Source of the DNA: Biformimicrobium ophioploci
Lineage (GTDB): Bacteria; Pseudomonadota; Gammaproteobacteria; Pseudomonadales; Cellvibrionaceae
Direction of reading: 5' to 3'
Length of the DNA: 64,000 nucleotides
Assembly (NCBI RefSeq): GCF_030270605.1
Contig: NZ_BSYJ01000004.1
Coordinates: 428,576 to 492,575, forward strand
Position 1 is the stretch's first letter, and each line of letters opens with the position of its first letter. The position numbers were made by a program, and so were the translations under genes. This document shows, in pieces, positions 56,536-64,000 of this stretch. The notes under the pieces were generated by a model. The model was not told the origin of the DNA. It saw only the letters and a list, made by a program, of their open reading frames with translations, and did not search any database.

Positions 56536-58787
56536 TTTGCGGCCTCCGTCATGCGGGTCACCCGGGTCTGCCAAATCGCGTACGCCAGCAGGAGCAGCAG
56601 TACGATGGTGGAGTAGGCAGACGCATAGGCGTACTGGTATTTCTCAAAGCCGATGCGGAACGCCTTGGTGATCAGGATATCGTTGGCCCCGGCCGGTGCC
56701 CCGTCGCTTACCAGGTAGATCACGTTGAACATGTTGAATGTCCAGATCACGGACATCACCACCGCCGGCAACAGGGTCGGGCGCAGCATCGGCAGGGTGA
56801 TCCTGCGGAATTGCTGCCAGCGTGAGGCGCCTTCCATACGTGCCGCCTCATACAGATCGGACGGAATGGTCTGCAGGCCGCCAAGGATCACCAGCATCAT
56901 GAACGGGAAGCCCAGCCACACATTGGTGATGACGCCGGTGAAGAAGCTGGCGGTGACAGTATCGAACCAGGCCACCGGGTCGCCGCCGAGCAGCACCACG
57001 AACTGGTTGATGGCACCAAACTGCGGATGGAACAGGCCTTTCCAGATCAGTGCGGTAATGTAGTTGGGGATGGCCCACGGCAGGATCAGCAGTACGCGCA
57101 CCAGGTTGCGGCCGCGGAACGGCTTGTTCAGGGCCAGCGCCAGGCCGAGGCCCAGCAGCACGGTCAGCGCCAGGTTCACCAGGGTCCAGGCAATGGTGAT
57201 GCCGAGGGTCCAGTAGAAATTGTCGAAGCGCACCCCGGATTCGTTCCAGATGCGCCAGTCCGAGAGGATGGCCACGTAGTTATCGAGGCCAGCCCAGCGC
57301 GATGACAGCGGCGTGTGCTCATTGAACATGGTGGTGTCGGTAAACGACAGCAGCAGGCCGTAAGCGAGCGGGAAAAAGACCAGCACCAGCATGCCGATGG
57401 CCGCCGGGCCGACAAAGCTGGCGGCGGTACGGTGCTCCTGCAGGCCTGCGGCAATGCGGCGACGGCGGGTGCCGGTCAGCAGAAACGCAATCAGTCCGGC
57501 CGGGATCAGCAGCCACGGCCACAGCGGCGCCGCCTGGGTGTTTTGCTGGTTGGTGAGTGCCTGCTGCTGTGCGCGCAGGGTATCGATGTCTTGCTGTACG
57601 CCCGCCTGCAGCTCACGGGCGGCCTCTTCGGGGGTGGCGGTGCCCTTGACCGTGCGCTGCAACGCGGTGCGCAGCGGCGTCCACAACAGGGTCATCTCGG
57701 CTAGGTTCGGGATCGGCTGCGCGGTATCCAGCTGCTTGCGGAAGGCCATGGCGACCGGGTTCTGCTGTACCTCGGGGAAGCTGAACGCGGCGCTGTTTGC
57801 CGGCAGCTGCTTGCCGGTGGTGGCCATTTCCAGTGCGGCTTCGTCCGAGGTCAGGAACTCCACCAGCGCCCAGGCAGCCTGCGGGTGCTTGCTCGCCGGG
57901 GACAGGAACAGGCCTTCCACAGCCGCCCAGGGGCTCAGGGGCTCGCCGTTGTCGAGCAGCGGCAGCGGTGCCACGCCGTAGTCGATGGTCGGGTCGATCT
58001 CGCTCAGCATCCACGGACCATTGATCACCATGGCCGCGCGGCCCTGGTTAAACAAGCCACTGACCAGCGCTGACGTAGGCTCGCTCGGCAGTGCACCGGT
58101 GGCGAGCCACTCGCGCAGGGTGTGCAGTGCACCAACGGCACCGCTGGAATCCACCTGCAGTTCACCGTCGGCACTAAAGGCGCCGCCGCCGGCATTCAGC
58201 AGGGCGCCGTGGTAAAAGGGTTCGGTGTACTCAAAGGCGAGACCAAAGTGGCCGCGGGCCTGGTCGGTGTGTCTTTTGGCCAGTGCCAGCATATCGGCGG
58301 CGGTTGCCGGGGGCTCTGGCACCAGGTCGCGGTTGTAGATCAGCGCCACACTCTTGAAGTTGAACGGCAGGCCGTAAAGCTTGCCCTCGAAACTCATGGC
58401 GTCACGCAGCGGCTGCGGGAAGCGCTCCAGAATGGCAGCGCTGGCAAAATCGTCCACGGCGGCGATGGTATTGCCGGACAGCGCCCAGCCGCCGATGCGG
58501 TCGTGAGCAAAGATAAACAGGTCGGGGCCACGTCCCCGCGGCAGGGCAGCGCTCAGTTTGTCGGCATAGCTGTCGAACGGGATCGCCAGCGGGATAACCG
58601 TGTGGCCGGAATTGTGGCCTACAGTCGCATTGAAGCGCTCCAGCAGGTTTTCCAGCGCGGCCTTTTCCTCGCCGCGGTAGGCGTGCCACAGGCGGATTTC
58701 CTCGGCGCTGGCCGGTCCCGCCAGCAATGCACTGGCGCCCAGCAGCCAGAGCGCGGCTATCTGCAAATACTTGCGAAGATCAGGCAC
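56532..58787 (-). CDS. MalE-MalF fusion: binding protein joined to ABC permease
   Basis: A 751-residue single reading frame. Residues 1-28 are a signal peptide; about 29-405 are a maltose-type solute-binding domain (IRLWHAYRGEEKAALENLLERF, PFNFKSVALIYNRDLVPEPP, GRAAMVINGPWM). A Gln-rich linker follows, then a helix at 421-439 with RRRR at 441-444, and a MalF permease domain (456-751) with the EAA loop YEAARMEGASRWQQFRRITLPMLRP. Thus the binding protein would hang in the periplasm, covalently attached to the permease. It overlaps malK by 8 bp and malG by 4 bp. No free MalE gene is in the window. Confidence 0.92.
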   Translation of the reverse strand: MPDLRKYLQIAALWLLGASALLAGPASAEEIRLWHAYRGEEKAALENLLERFNATVGHNSGHTVIPLAIPFDSYADKLSAALPRGRGPDLFIFAHDRIGGWALSGNTIAAVDDFASAAILERFPQPLRDAMSFEGKLYGLPFNFKSVALIYNRDLVPEPPATAADMLALAKRHTDQARGHFGLAFEYTEPFYHGALLNAGGGAFSADGELQVDSSGAVGALHTLREWLATGALPSEPTSALVSGLFNQGRAAMVINGPWMLSEIDPTIDYGVAPLPLLDNGEPLSPWAAVEGLFLSPASKHPQAAWALVEFLTSDEAALEMATTGKQLPANSAAFSFPEVQQNPVAMAFRKQLDTAQPIPNLAEMTLLWTPLRTALQRTVKGTATPEEAARELQAGVQQDIDTLRAQQQALTNQQNTQAAPLWPWLLIPAGLIAFLLTGTRRRRIAAGLQEHRTAASFVGPAAIGMLVLVFFPLAYGLLLSFTDTTMFNEHTPLSSRWAGLDNYVAILSDWRIWNESGVRFDNFYWTLGITIAWTLVNLALTVLLGLGLALALNKPFRGRNLVRVLLILPWAIPNYITALIWKGLFHPQFGAINQFVVLLGGDPVAWFDTVTASFFTGVITNVWLGFPFMMLVILGGLQTIPSDLYEAARMEGASRWQQFRRITLPMLRPTLLPAVVMSVIWTFNMFNVIYLVSDGAPAGANDILITKAFRIGFEKYQYAYASAYSTIVLLLLLAYAIWQTRVTRMTEAAK

Positions 58788-59886
58788 CAGCAGTCTCCAG
58801 TGCTGTGCCCGCGGGCTCTACAGAGGTCGCAGCAATGCGCTCGCCATTGGTGTCAAAGAAATACAGGTCCGCCGGGTTGAAGCGGAGGACGGCGTCGGTA
58901 CCGGTCTGCGGCAGCTGCTCCATTGCCAGCTTGGCGCGCAGCTGTGTATCGCCTGCGGCCAGGTAGGCAAGGCCCTCATGGCCGAGGCACTCGATCATCT
59001 CCACGCGGCCGTTCAGTGTCGCGGCCGTGCCTGTTGTGGACAGGCACTCTGGCCTCAGGCCCACCTGCAGTTCTGTGGGCAGTGCCGCGGCGGTCGCCGT
59101 CGGCAGTTCAATTTCGAAGAAAGCGGTGCGCAGGCGGGTGCCGTCGCGCTGGCCGCTGAAAATGTTCATTGGTGGTGAACCCATAAACTGGGCCACGAAG
59201 GTGTTGTCCGGCGCTGAGTAGAGCTCCGCCGGGGTACCCACCTGCATCAGGCGACCGCCGTTCATGATGGCGATGCGATCGCCAAGGGTCATCGCCTCTA
59301 CCTGGTCGTGGGTCACGTATACCGAAGTGGTGCCCTGGGTGCGGTGCAGGCGCGCGATTTCGGCGCGCATCTGGGTGCGCAGTTCCGCGTCCAGGTTGGA
59401 CAGGGGTTCATCGAACAGGAACACATCGGGATTGCGCACCAGCGCACGCCCCAGGGCCACCCGCTGGCGCTGGCCGCCGGACAGTTCACCGGGTTTGCGC
59501 TGCAGCAGGGGCTCGAGGCCGAGTGCGCGCGCGGTCGCCTCTACCTGCTCGCGGACTTTGGCATCGGGGGTTTTGCGCACCCGCAGGCCGAATGCCATGT
59601 TCTCGAACACGGTCATGTGTGGGTAGAGCGCGTAGCTCTGGAACACCATGGCGATGTTGCGCTCGCCCGCAGCCACATCATTGACCAGCCGCTCGCCGAT
59701 ACGCAGTTCACCGTCGCTGACGGACTCCAGCCCGGCAATCATGCGCAGGGTGGTGGACTTGCCGCAGCCGGAAGGGCCAACCAGCACCATGAACTCGCCG
59801 TCGCGTATCTCCAGGTCCAGGCCCGGGATGGTCGCGGCTTGCTGTCCGTACTGCTTGACGATCTTTTTCAGTGAGATAGAGGCCAT
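58780..59886 (-). CDS. malK: Maltose/maltodextrin ABC transporter ATPase MalK
   Basis: A 368-residue ATPase. Walker A GPSGCGKST is at 37-45, the signature LSGGQRQRVALGRAL and Walker B VFLFDEPLSNLD follow, and the switch is VYVTHDQ. A TOBE-type regulatory domain (about 240-368) is present, with LRPECL typical of MalK/UgpC. In E. coli the MalK regulatory domain holds MalT inactive; that contact may occur here too. First gene of the transport operon. Confidence 0.95.
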   Translation of the reverse strand: MASISLKKIVKQYGQQAATIPGLDLEIRDGEFMVLVGPSGCGKSTTLRMIAGLESVSDGELRIGERLVNDVAAGERNIAMVFQSYALYPHMTVFENMAFGLRVRKTPDAKVREQVEATARALGLEPLLQRKPGELSGGQRQRVALGRALVRNPDVFLFDEPLSNLDAELRTQMRAEIARLHRTQGTTSVYVTHDQVEAMTLGDRIAIMNGGRLMQVGTPAELYSAPDNTFVAQFMGSPPMNIFSGQRDGTRLRTAFFEIELPTATAAALPTELQVGLRPECLSTTGTAATLNGRVEMIECLGHEGLAYLAAGDTQLRAKLAMEQLPQTGTDAVLRFNPADLYFFDTNGERIAATSVEPAGTALETAGA

Positions 59887-60421
59887 AGTTGCGCTCGGTT
59901 GTCCTGGTCTTGCTTCGCGGCTGTAGCCGCTGACGGATTCTTGTCCACGCTGATTGTCCGCGAGGCCGCCGTCGCTCTCATCATCCCGCCGGTGGGCGTA
60001 GGCGTCACAATCTGCTCAGGTGCGCCGCCCGGACAGGCATGCCCTGGCCAAAAAATAGCCGGGCGCGCAATTATCCATATTTTTGCCTGTTCAAAAAAGC
60101 GTCATCTGTCATTCATTTTTCTGTCACATGCGGCGGTTAACTTGTGCATCGAGGGAGCGCGATTGCAAGAACAGGGATGGTTCTGAGGTCACAATGCGCT
60201 TTTTCTTGAATAAAAGAGGAAAAAAGGGTCTTTTGGGTGTATTTGCCGGCAGTTTTGTCGCGCAAGTGCCAGACTTGATGGGCGGAGTGGTGTGTGCCGG
60301 GAAAGGTGATGTGCACACACGGCTTCGCTTTTTTATGTCCGGCGGTTTTTCGGCTGATTTGCCCGCCAGGGCAGCAAGGTGCCGCCCGGCAGAATTGACT
60401 GAATAGTCTAAGGCTTGGGGC
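59887..60421. other. 535-bp gap between malK and dxs
   Basis: Holds a weaker MalT-like decamer on the minus strand (CGGGATGATG, complement of 59979-59988, 8 of 10 matches to the MalT box), 93 bp before the malK ATG. It also has an AT-rich stretch near 60060-60125 and a small reading frame (60194-60406). No RNA or repeat element is apparent. Confidence 0.6.
60194..60406 (+). CDS. Small hypothetical reading frame
   Basis: A 70-residue reading frame starting ATG with GAGG 6 bases upstream. It begins MRFFLNKRGKKGLLGVFAGS, basic then hydrophobic, and has no recognised family. A faint resemblance of the first 15 residues to the PilM/MshI N-terminus stops abruptly, so it could be a gene remnant or chance. 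It converges on dxs with a 15-bp gap. Confidence 0.25.
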   Translation: MRFFLNKRGKKGLLGVFAGSFVAQVPDLMGGVVCAGKGDVHTRLRFFMSGGFSADLPARAARCRPAELTE

Positions 60422-62338
60422 TCAGGAGGCCGCGCTGCGGGAATCGTTGGCTGCCATCAGGGCGAGGCGCTCCAGAATGCGGCGCTCGATACCGGCGGCG
60501 TCCAGGCCTATGGCGGCCAGTAATTCCTCGTGCTTGCCGTGTTCGATGGTCTGGTCGGGCAGGCCGAGGTTCAGCAGCGGCATGACGGTGCCGCGATTGA
60601 CCAGGTATTCATTGACTGCGCTGCCGGCGCCGCCGGCAACGGTATTTTCTTCCAGGGTTACCAGCAGCTGGTGGCTCGCCGCCATTTCGTCAACGAGGGC
60701 GGTATCCAGTGGCTTGACCCAGCGCATATCGCATACGGTCGCGCCGAGTCTTTCCGCTACTTCCATGGCCGGCGCGAGCAGGGTGCCGAAGCTCAGGATC
60801 GCCACGCCCTTGCCGCGTTTGCGGATTTCACCCTTGCCGATGGGCAGCTCTGTCATGGCCTGCTCGATCTGCGCACCGGTGCCGGTCCCGCGGGGATAGC
60901 GTACAGCGGCCGGCCCCTGGTGCCGGTAGGTGGTGTAAAGCATCTGGCGGCACTGGTTTTCGTCGCTCGGCGCTGCGATCACCATGTTCGGTATACAGCG
61001 CATAAATGTCAGGTCGAAGCTGCCGGCGTGGGTCTGGCCATCCTCGCCCACAAGGCCGGCGCGGTCGATGGCAAACAGTACATCCAGGTCCTGGATGGCC
61101 ACATCGTGTACCAGCTGGTCGTAGCCGCGCTGCAGGAAAGTGGAGTAGATGGCCACCACGGGCTTCTGGCCCTCGCAGGCCATGCCGGCGGCAACCGTCA
61201 CTGCGTGCTGTTCGGCAATGGCGACATCGTGGAAGCGCTCCGGGAAGCGTTCGGAGAACTCGACCATGCCGGAGCCTTCACACATGGCAGGGGTGATGGC
61301 AATCAGGCGCTCGTCCTGTTCCGCCATGTCGCACAGCCACCGGCCAAACACGTCCTGGTATTTTGGTGATTTGGGCTTGGCAGGCACGGCAACCTGCACC
61401 CGTGGCTCGGGTTCGAGCTTGTTCAGGGCGTGGTAGCCCACCGGGTCGGCCTCTGCCGGGGCAAAGCCCTTGCCCTTCTTGGTCACCACGTGCAGCAGCT
61501 GCGGGCCGGGCTGGCTGTGCAGGTTGCGCAGGGTGTGGACCAGGTCGTGCAGGTTGTGGCCGTCGATCGGGCCAACGTAGTTGAAGCCGAGTTCCTCGAA
61601 CAGGGTGCCGGGCATGATCATGCCCTTCACATGCTCCTCGGTGCGGCGCGCCAGCTGCCACATCTTGGGGATATTCGACAGCAGCTTGCGGCTGCCCTCG
61701 CGCGCGCTCAGGTAGGGCTTGCTGGCAATGATCTTGGCGAAGTAGGTGGCCAGGCCACCGACGTTGCGGGAGATCGACATATTGTTGTCATTGAGCACTA
61801 CCAGCATGTCGCGGCCGGAATGGGCGGCGTGATTGAGCGCCTCGAATGCCATACCGGCAGTCATGGCGCCATCGCCGATCACGGCCACGGCCTTGCGCTC
61901 CTCGCCACCGGCATGGGCGCCGAGTGCCATACCCAGCGCGGCGCTGATGGAAGTGCTGGAGTGGCCCACACCGAAGGTGTCGAAGTCACTCTCGCTGCGC
62001 TTCGGGAAGCCGGACAGGCCGCCTTTCTGGCGCATGCTGAGCATCTGCTCGCGGCGCCCGGTCAGGATCTTGTGCGGGTAGGTCTGGTGGCCGACATCCC
62101 ACACCAGCCGGTCTTCCGGGGTGTTGTAGATGTAGTGCAGGGCAATGGTCAGTTCGACCACGCCGAGGCCGGCACCAAAGTGACCGCCGGTCTGGCCCAC
62201 GCAATACAGAAGGTACTCACGCAGCTCGAGTGCCACCTGCTCCAGCTGACGCTCTTCTAGCGCGCGCAGCTGGGCTGGCTCGTCAATCGAATCGAGCAGC
62301 GGGGTATTCGGGCGGGTGCGTGGGATTTCCTGGAACAT
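60422..62338 (-). CDS. dxs: 1-deoxy-D-xylulose-5-phosphate synthase
   Basis: A 638-residue TPP enzyme starting the MEP isoprenoid pathway from pyruvate and glyceraldehyde 3-phosphate. Motifs: [36 protein letters not shown], the TPP motif [19 protein letters not shown] through [11 protein letters not shown], and [36 protein letters not shown]. It is third in the xseB-ispA-dxs operon, 96 bp after ispA. Confidence 0.97.
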   Translation of the reverse strand: MFQEIPRTRPNTPLLDSIDEPAQLRALEERQLEQVALELREYLLYCVGQTGGHFGAGLGVVELTIALHYIYNTPEDRLVWDVGHQTYPHKILTGRREQMLSMRQKGGLSGFPKRSESDFDTFGVGHSSTSISAALGMALGAHAGGEERKAVAVIGDGAMTAGMAFEALNHAAHSGRDMLVVLNDNNMSISRNVGGLATYFAKIIASKPYLSAREGSRKLLSNIPKMWQLARRTEEHVKGMIMPGTLFEELGFNYVGPIDGHNLHDLVHTLRNLHSQPGPQLLHVVTKKGKGFAPAEADPVGYHALNKLEPEPRVQVAVPAKPKSPKYQDVFGRWLCDMAEQDERLIAITPAMCEGSGMVEFSERFPERFHDVAIAEQHAVTVAAGMACEGQKPVVAIYSTFLQRGYDQLVHDVAIQDLDVLFAIDRAGLVGEDGQTHAGSFDLTFMRCIPNMVIAAPSDENQCRQMLYTTYRHQGPAAVRYPRGTGTGAQIEQAMTELPIGKGEIRKRGKGVAILSFGTLLAPAMEVAERLGATVCDMRWVKPLDTALVDEMAASHQLLVTLEENTVAGGAGSAVNEYLVNRGTVMPLLNLGLPDQTIEHGKHEELLAAIGLDAAGIERRILERLALMAANDSRSAAS

Positions 62339-62434
62339 CTGAATCTATTAAGTTTTTGTCCTGTCGGCCCTGCGGCCAAGCCAAGAAGACGATTGTATGC
62401 GCCTTGGCCCCGCATTCAAAGCGGGGCCGGCCCC

Positions 62435-63322
62435 TTAATGGTCGCGGTGGACAATGTAGTCTGCCAGGTCACGCAGCGGCGCAGCCCGTTCGTCCAGATG
62501 CGCAAGGGCAGCGTGTGCGGCACTGTGCAGCTCTGTTGCCTTCCGGCGTGCGCCTTCAAGGCCCAGCAGGCTGACGTAGGTCGGCTTGTTCAGGGCGATA
62601 TCGGCGCCCTGCGCCTTGCCCAGGGTCTCGGTGTCTGCCACTACGTCTAGGATATCGTCCTGTACCTGGAAGGCGAGGCCGATGGCGTCGGCGTAGCGGC
62701 TCAGGTCTTCGAGCTGGGCGTCGCTGGCACCGGCAGCCAGTGCGCCAATGCGGACGCTGGCGCGGATCAGGGCGCCGGTTTTGAGGCGGTGCATGCGCTC
62801 GAGGCTCGGCAGGTCCAACTGCCGGTCCACCGATGCCAGGTCGATGGCCTGGCCGGCCACCATGCCCGCGGCACCGCCGGCCCGGGCCAGCTCAGAAAGC
62901 ATCGCCACGCGTGTCTCGGCGGCAAGATCGCCGTTTACTATGAGTTCGAAGGCCAGTGTCTGCAGTGCGTCACCGGCCAGGATTGCGTTGGCCTCACCAA
63001 AACGGATGTGACAGGTGGGTTGGCCGCGGCGCAGATCGTCGTCGTCCATCGACGGCAGGTCATCGTGGATCAGGGAGTAGGCATGGATCGCTTCGACCGC
63101 CGCCGCCGCGCCGTCACAGCGTGAGGCAGGCGTGCCGAGGGCACCGGCGGTGGCGTAGACGAGCATCGGTCGCACGCGTTTGCCACCGTTGAGCGTGGAG
63201 TAGCGCATGGCTTCCAGCAGGGTCTGCGCCTCTGCCGGATACTGTGACAGCGCGCCGGACAGCGTTGCCTCTACCCTGGCGCTGCACTCCTGCAGGAACT
63301 GCTTGAGGGACAGGGGCATCAT
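62435..63322 (-). CDS. ispA: Farnesyl diphosphate synthase (geranyltranstransferase)
   Basis: A 295-residue trans-prenyltransferase. The first Asp-rich motif [14 protein letters not shown] follows YSLIHD, and the second is in [26 protein letters not shown] is the IPP-binding segment. It makes FPP from IPP and DMAPP. Its ATG overlaps the xseB stop (ATGA). Confidence 0.96.
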   Translation of the reverse strand: MMPLSLKQFLQECSARVEATLSGALSQYPAEAQTLLEAMRYSTLNGGKRVRPMLVYATAGALGTPASRCDGAAAAVEAIHAYSLIHDDLPSMDDDDLRRGQPTCHIRFGEANAILAGDALQTLAFELIVNGDLAAETRVAMLSELARAGGAAGMVAGQAIDLASVDRQLDLPSLERMHRLKTGALIRASVRIGALAAGASDAQLEDLSRYADAIGLAFQVQDDILDVVADTETLGKAQGADIALNKPTYVSLLGLEGARRKATELHSAAHAALAHLDERAAPLRDLADYIVHRDH

Positions 63323-63558
63323 TCGCTGTCAGGATCCTCGAACGGCTGCTCGCTGATTTCGCCGTTGCGTTCAAGCAGGATCTTGACCTTCTGTTCCGCG
63401 GCCTGCAGCTTCTGCTGACACTCCCGCGTTAGTTTGACGCCTTTTTCGAAGTCCACGAGGGCTTCTTCCAGGGGGAGTTCACCGGATTCCAGTCGTTCTA
63501 CCAGTTGTTCGAGCTGGGCGAGGGAATCCTCGAAACTCAGCGCTTTCTTGCCTGCCAT
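63319..63558 (-). CDS. xseB: Exodeoxyribonuclease VII small subunit
   Basis: A 79-residue XseB with the typical helical hairpin: [43 protein letters not shown]. It is the small subunit of exonuclease VII; xseA is not in the window. The order xseB-ispA-dxs is standard in gammaproteobacteria. Confidence 0.96.
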   Translation of the reverse strand: MAGKKALSFEDSLAQLEQLVERLESGELPLEEALVDFEKGVKLTRECQQKLQAAEQKVKILLERNGEISEQPFEDPDSE

Positions 63559-64000
63559 ACGGCCTCCGTCATAGATCAGGCGCCACCATAGCGACTAATA
63601 AAGAAGGCGACAAGCGGGGTAGGGGTGGATATTTGGCGCGTAAAATTTCCGACTAAGGTCGGAATTCTGCTGTAGGGGTTGACCGGTGAACCGGAAGGTC
63701 TTAAATTCCCGACCGAGCCCATGGATTATGTCGAATAAGAATTCGGATCCGGCGCCTCCTTCCTCCTGAACAGACCTGTTGTTCATTTGTGCGACATTTC
63801 CTACAAACGTAAGAGAAATCTCGCGCTAAAAAGCGAACTTTCCCACTACCCTTTCCGTGCCCGATGTCCATAATTGAAATTGCAAGGACGCAATAGGGAA
63901 TACCTACTGGCAAGGGATAAAGGGATTGTGCCGCCGGCGAAGGATAAATGGATTGCGCCGACTACCCTAAGGACATGGGTAACATCCTGTGAGACACGCC
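63559..64000. other. 442-bp non-coding right end
   Basis: No convincing gene. It holds a hairpin TTCCGAC/GTCGGAA (63647-63664), a CCGG/CCGG hairpin (63683-63694) and the near-palindrome CGAATAAGAATTCG (63731-63744). A 19-bp direct repeat lies at 63915-63933 and 63942-63960. It is probably the upstream region of a gene beyond the edge. Confidence 0.6.
63915..63960 (+). repeat. 19-bp tandem direct repeat
   Basis: GGATAAAGGGATTGTGCCG (63915) and GGATAAATGGATTGCGCCG (63942), 17 of 19 identical, period 27 bp; possible regulator binding sites. Confidence 0.7.

Noticed and set aside
60194..60250. PilM/MshI gene start
   Set aside because: Only about 15 residues look similar, and the actin-like phosphate motif that should follow is missing.

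Overview
The window reads as chromosomal DNA of a marine polysaccharide-degrading gammaproteobacterium, most likely of the Cellvibrionales (a Microbulbifer-like genome). This is inference from GC-rich coding, two TonB-dependent receptors, a large periplasmic alpha-glucan degradation locus, a rhombosortase with a GlyGly-CTERM substrate, and a housekeeping gene order (glyA, nrdR, ribD, ribE, ribBA, ribH, nusB, thiL, pgpA) usual in gammaproteobacteria. I see no rRNA, tRNA, CRISPR array, prophage or transposase gene.

Layout: 1-1269 is an edge-truncated lipoprotein amidohydrolase, followed by a HerA/YjgR-type ATPase (1357-2793), both on the minus strand. 2862-5702 is a vitamin B12 unit: cobalamin riboswitch, BtuB-type receptor and corrinoid adenosyltransferase. 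5744-14257 holds an M16 zinc peptidase, a rhombosortase, a glutamine amidotransferase, a proline-rich repeat autotransporter, a questin-oxidase-like protein and a MOSC protein. 14470-19107 has EttA and, divergently, three genes of distal valine catabolism. 19315-28736 has glyA, an orphan polyamine-type binding protein, nrdR, and the riboflavin/nusB/thiL/pgpA/ribA cluster.

28885-59886 is the centrepiece, a maltose/starch utilisation locus. It has a MalT-type activator, a GH13 alpha-glucosidase, a pullulanase plus aldo/keto reductase, and a secreted operon of two GH13 amylases, a GH31 enzyme and an esterase. After a CoA-transferase-GNAT fusion and a histone-deacetylase-family gene come an MFS/GPH sugar transporter, a flavin-dependent halogenase homologue, a TonB-dependent receptor, glucokinase, and malG-malEF-malK, in which the binding protein MalE and permease MalF are one polypeptide. 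The inferred flow is: pullulanase and amylases cut glucans at the cell surface and in the periplasm; the TonB receptor imports dextrins over the outer membrane; the ABC and MFS transporters cross the inner membrane; cytoplasmic alpha-glucosidase and glucokinase finish. Four G-rich inverted repeats (GGGGAKG half-sites, the first seven bases of the enterobacterial MalT box) lie 60-150 bp upstream of four mal transcription units and look like the regulon's operators.

60422-63558 is the xseB-ispA-dxs isoprenoid operon. Two repeat families are scattered between genes. One is a REP-like inverted repeat (GGGGTCAGAGC/GCTCTGACCCC) at five loci, one copy of which supplies a gene's stop codon. The other is a roughly 80-90 nt element with a predicted three-way-junction fold, present twice.
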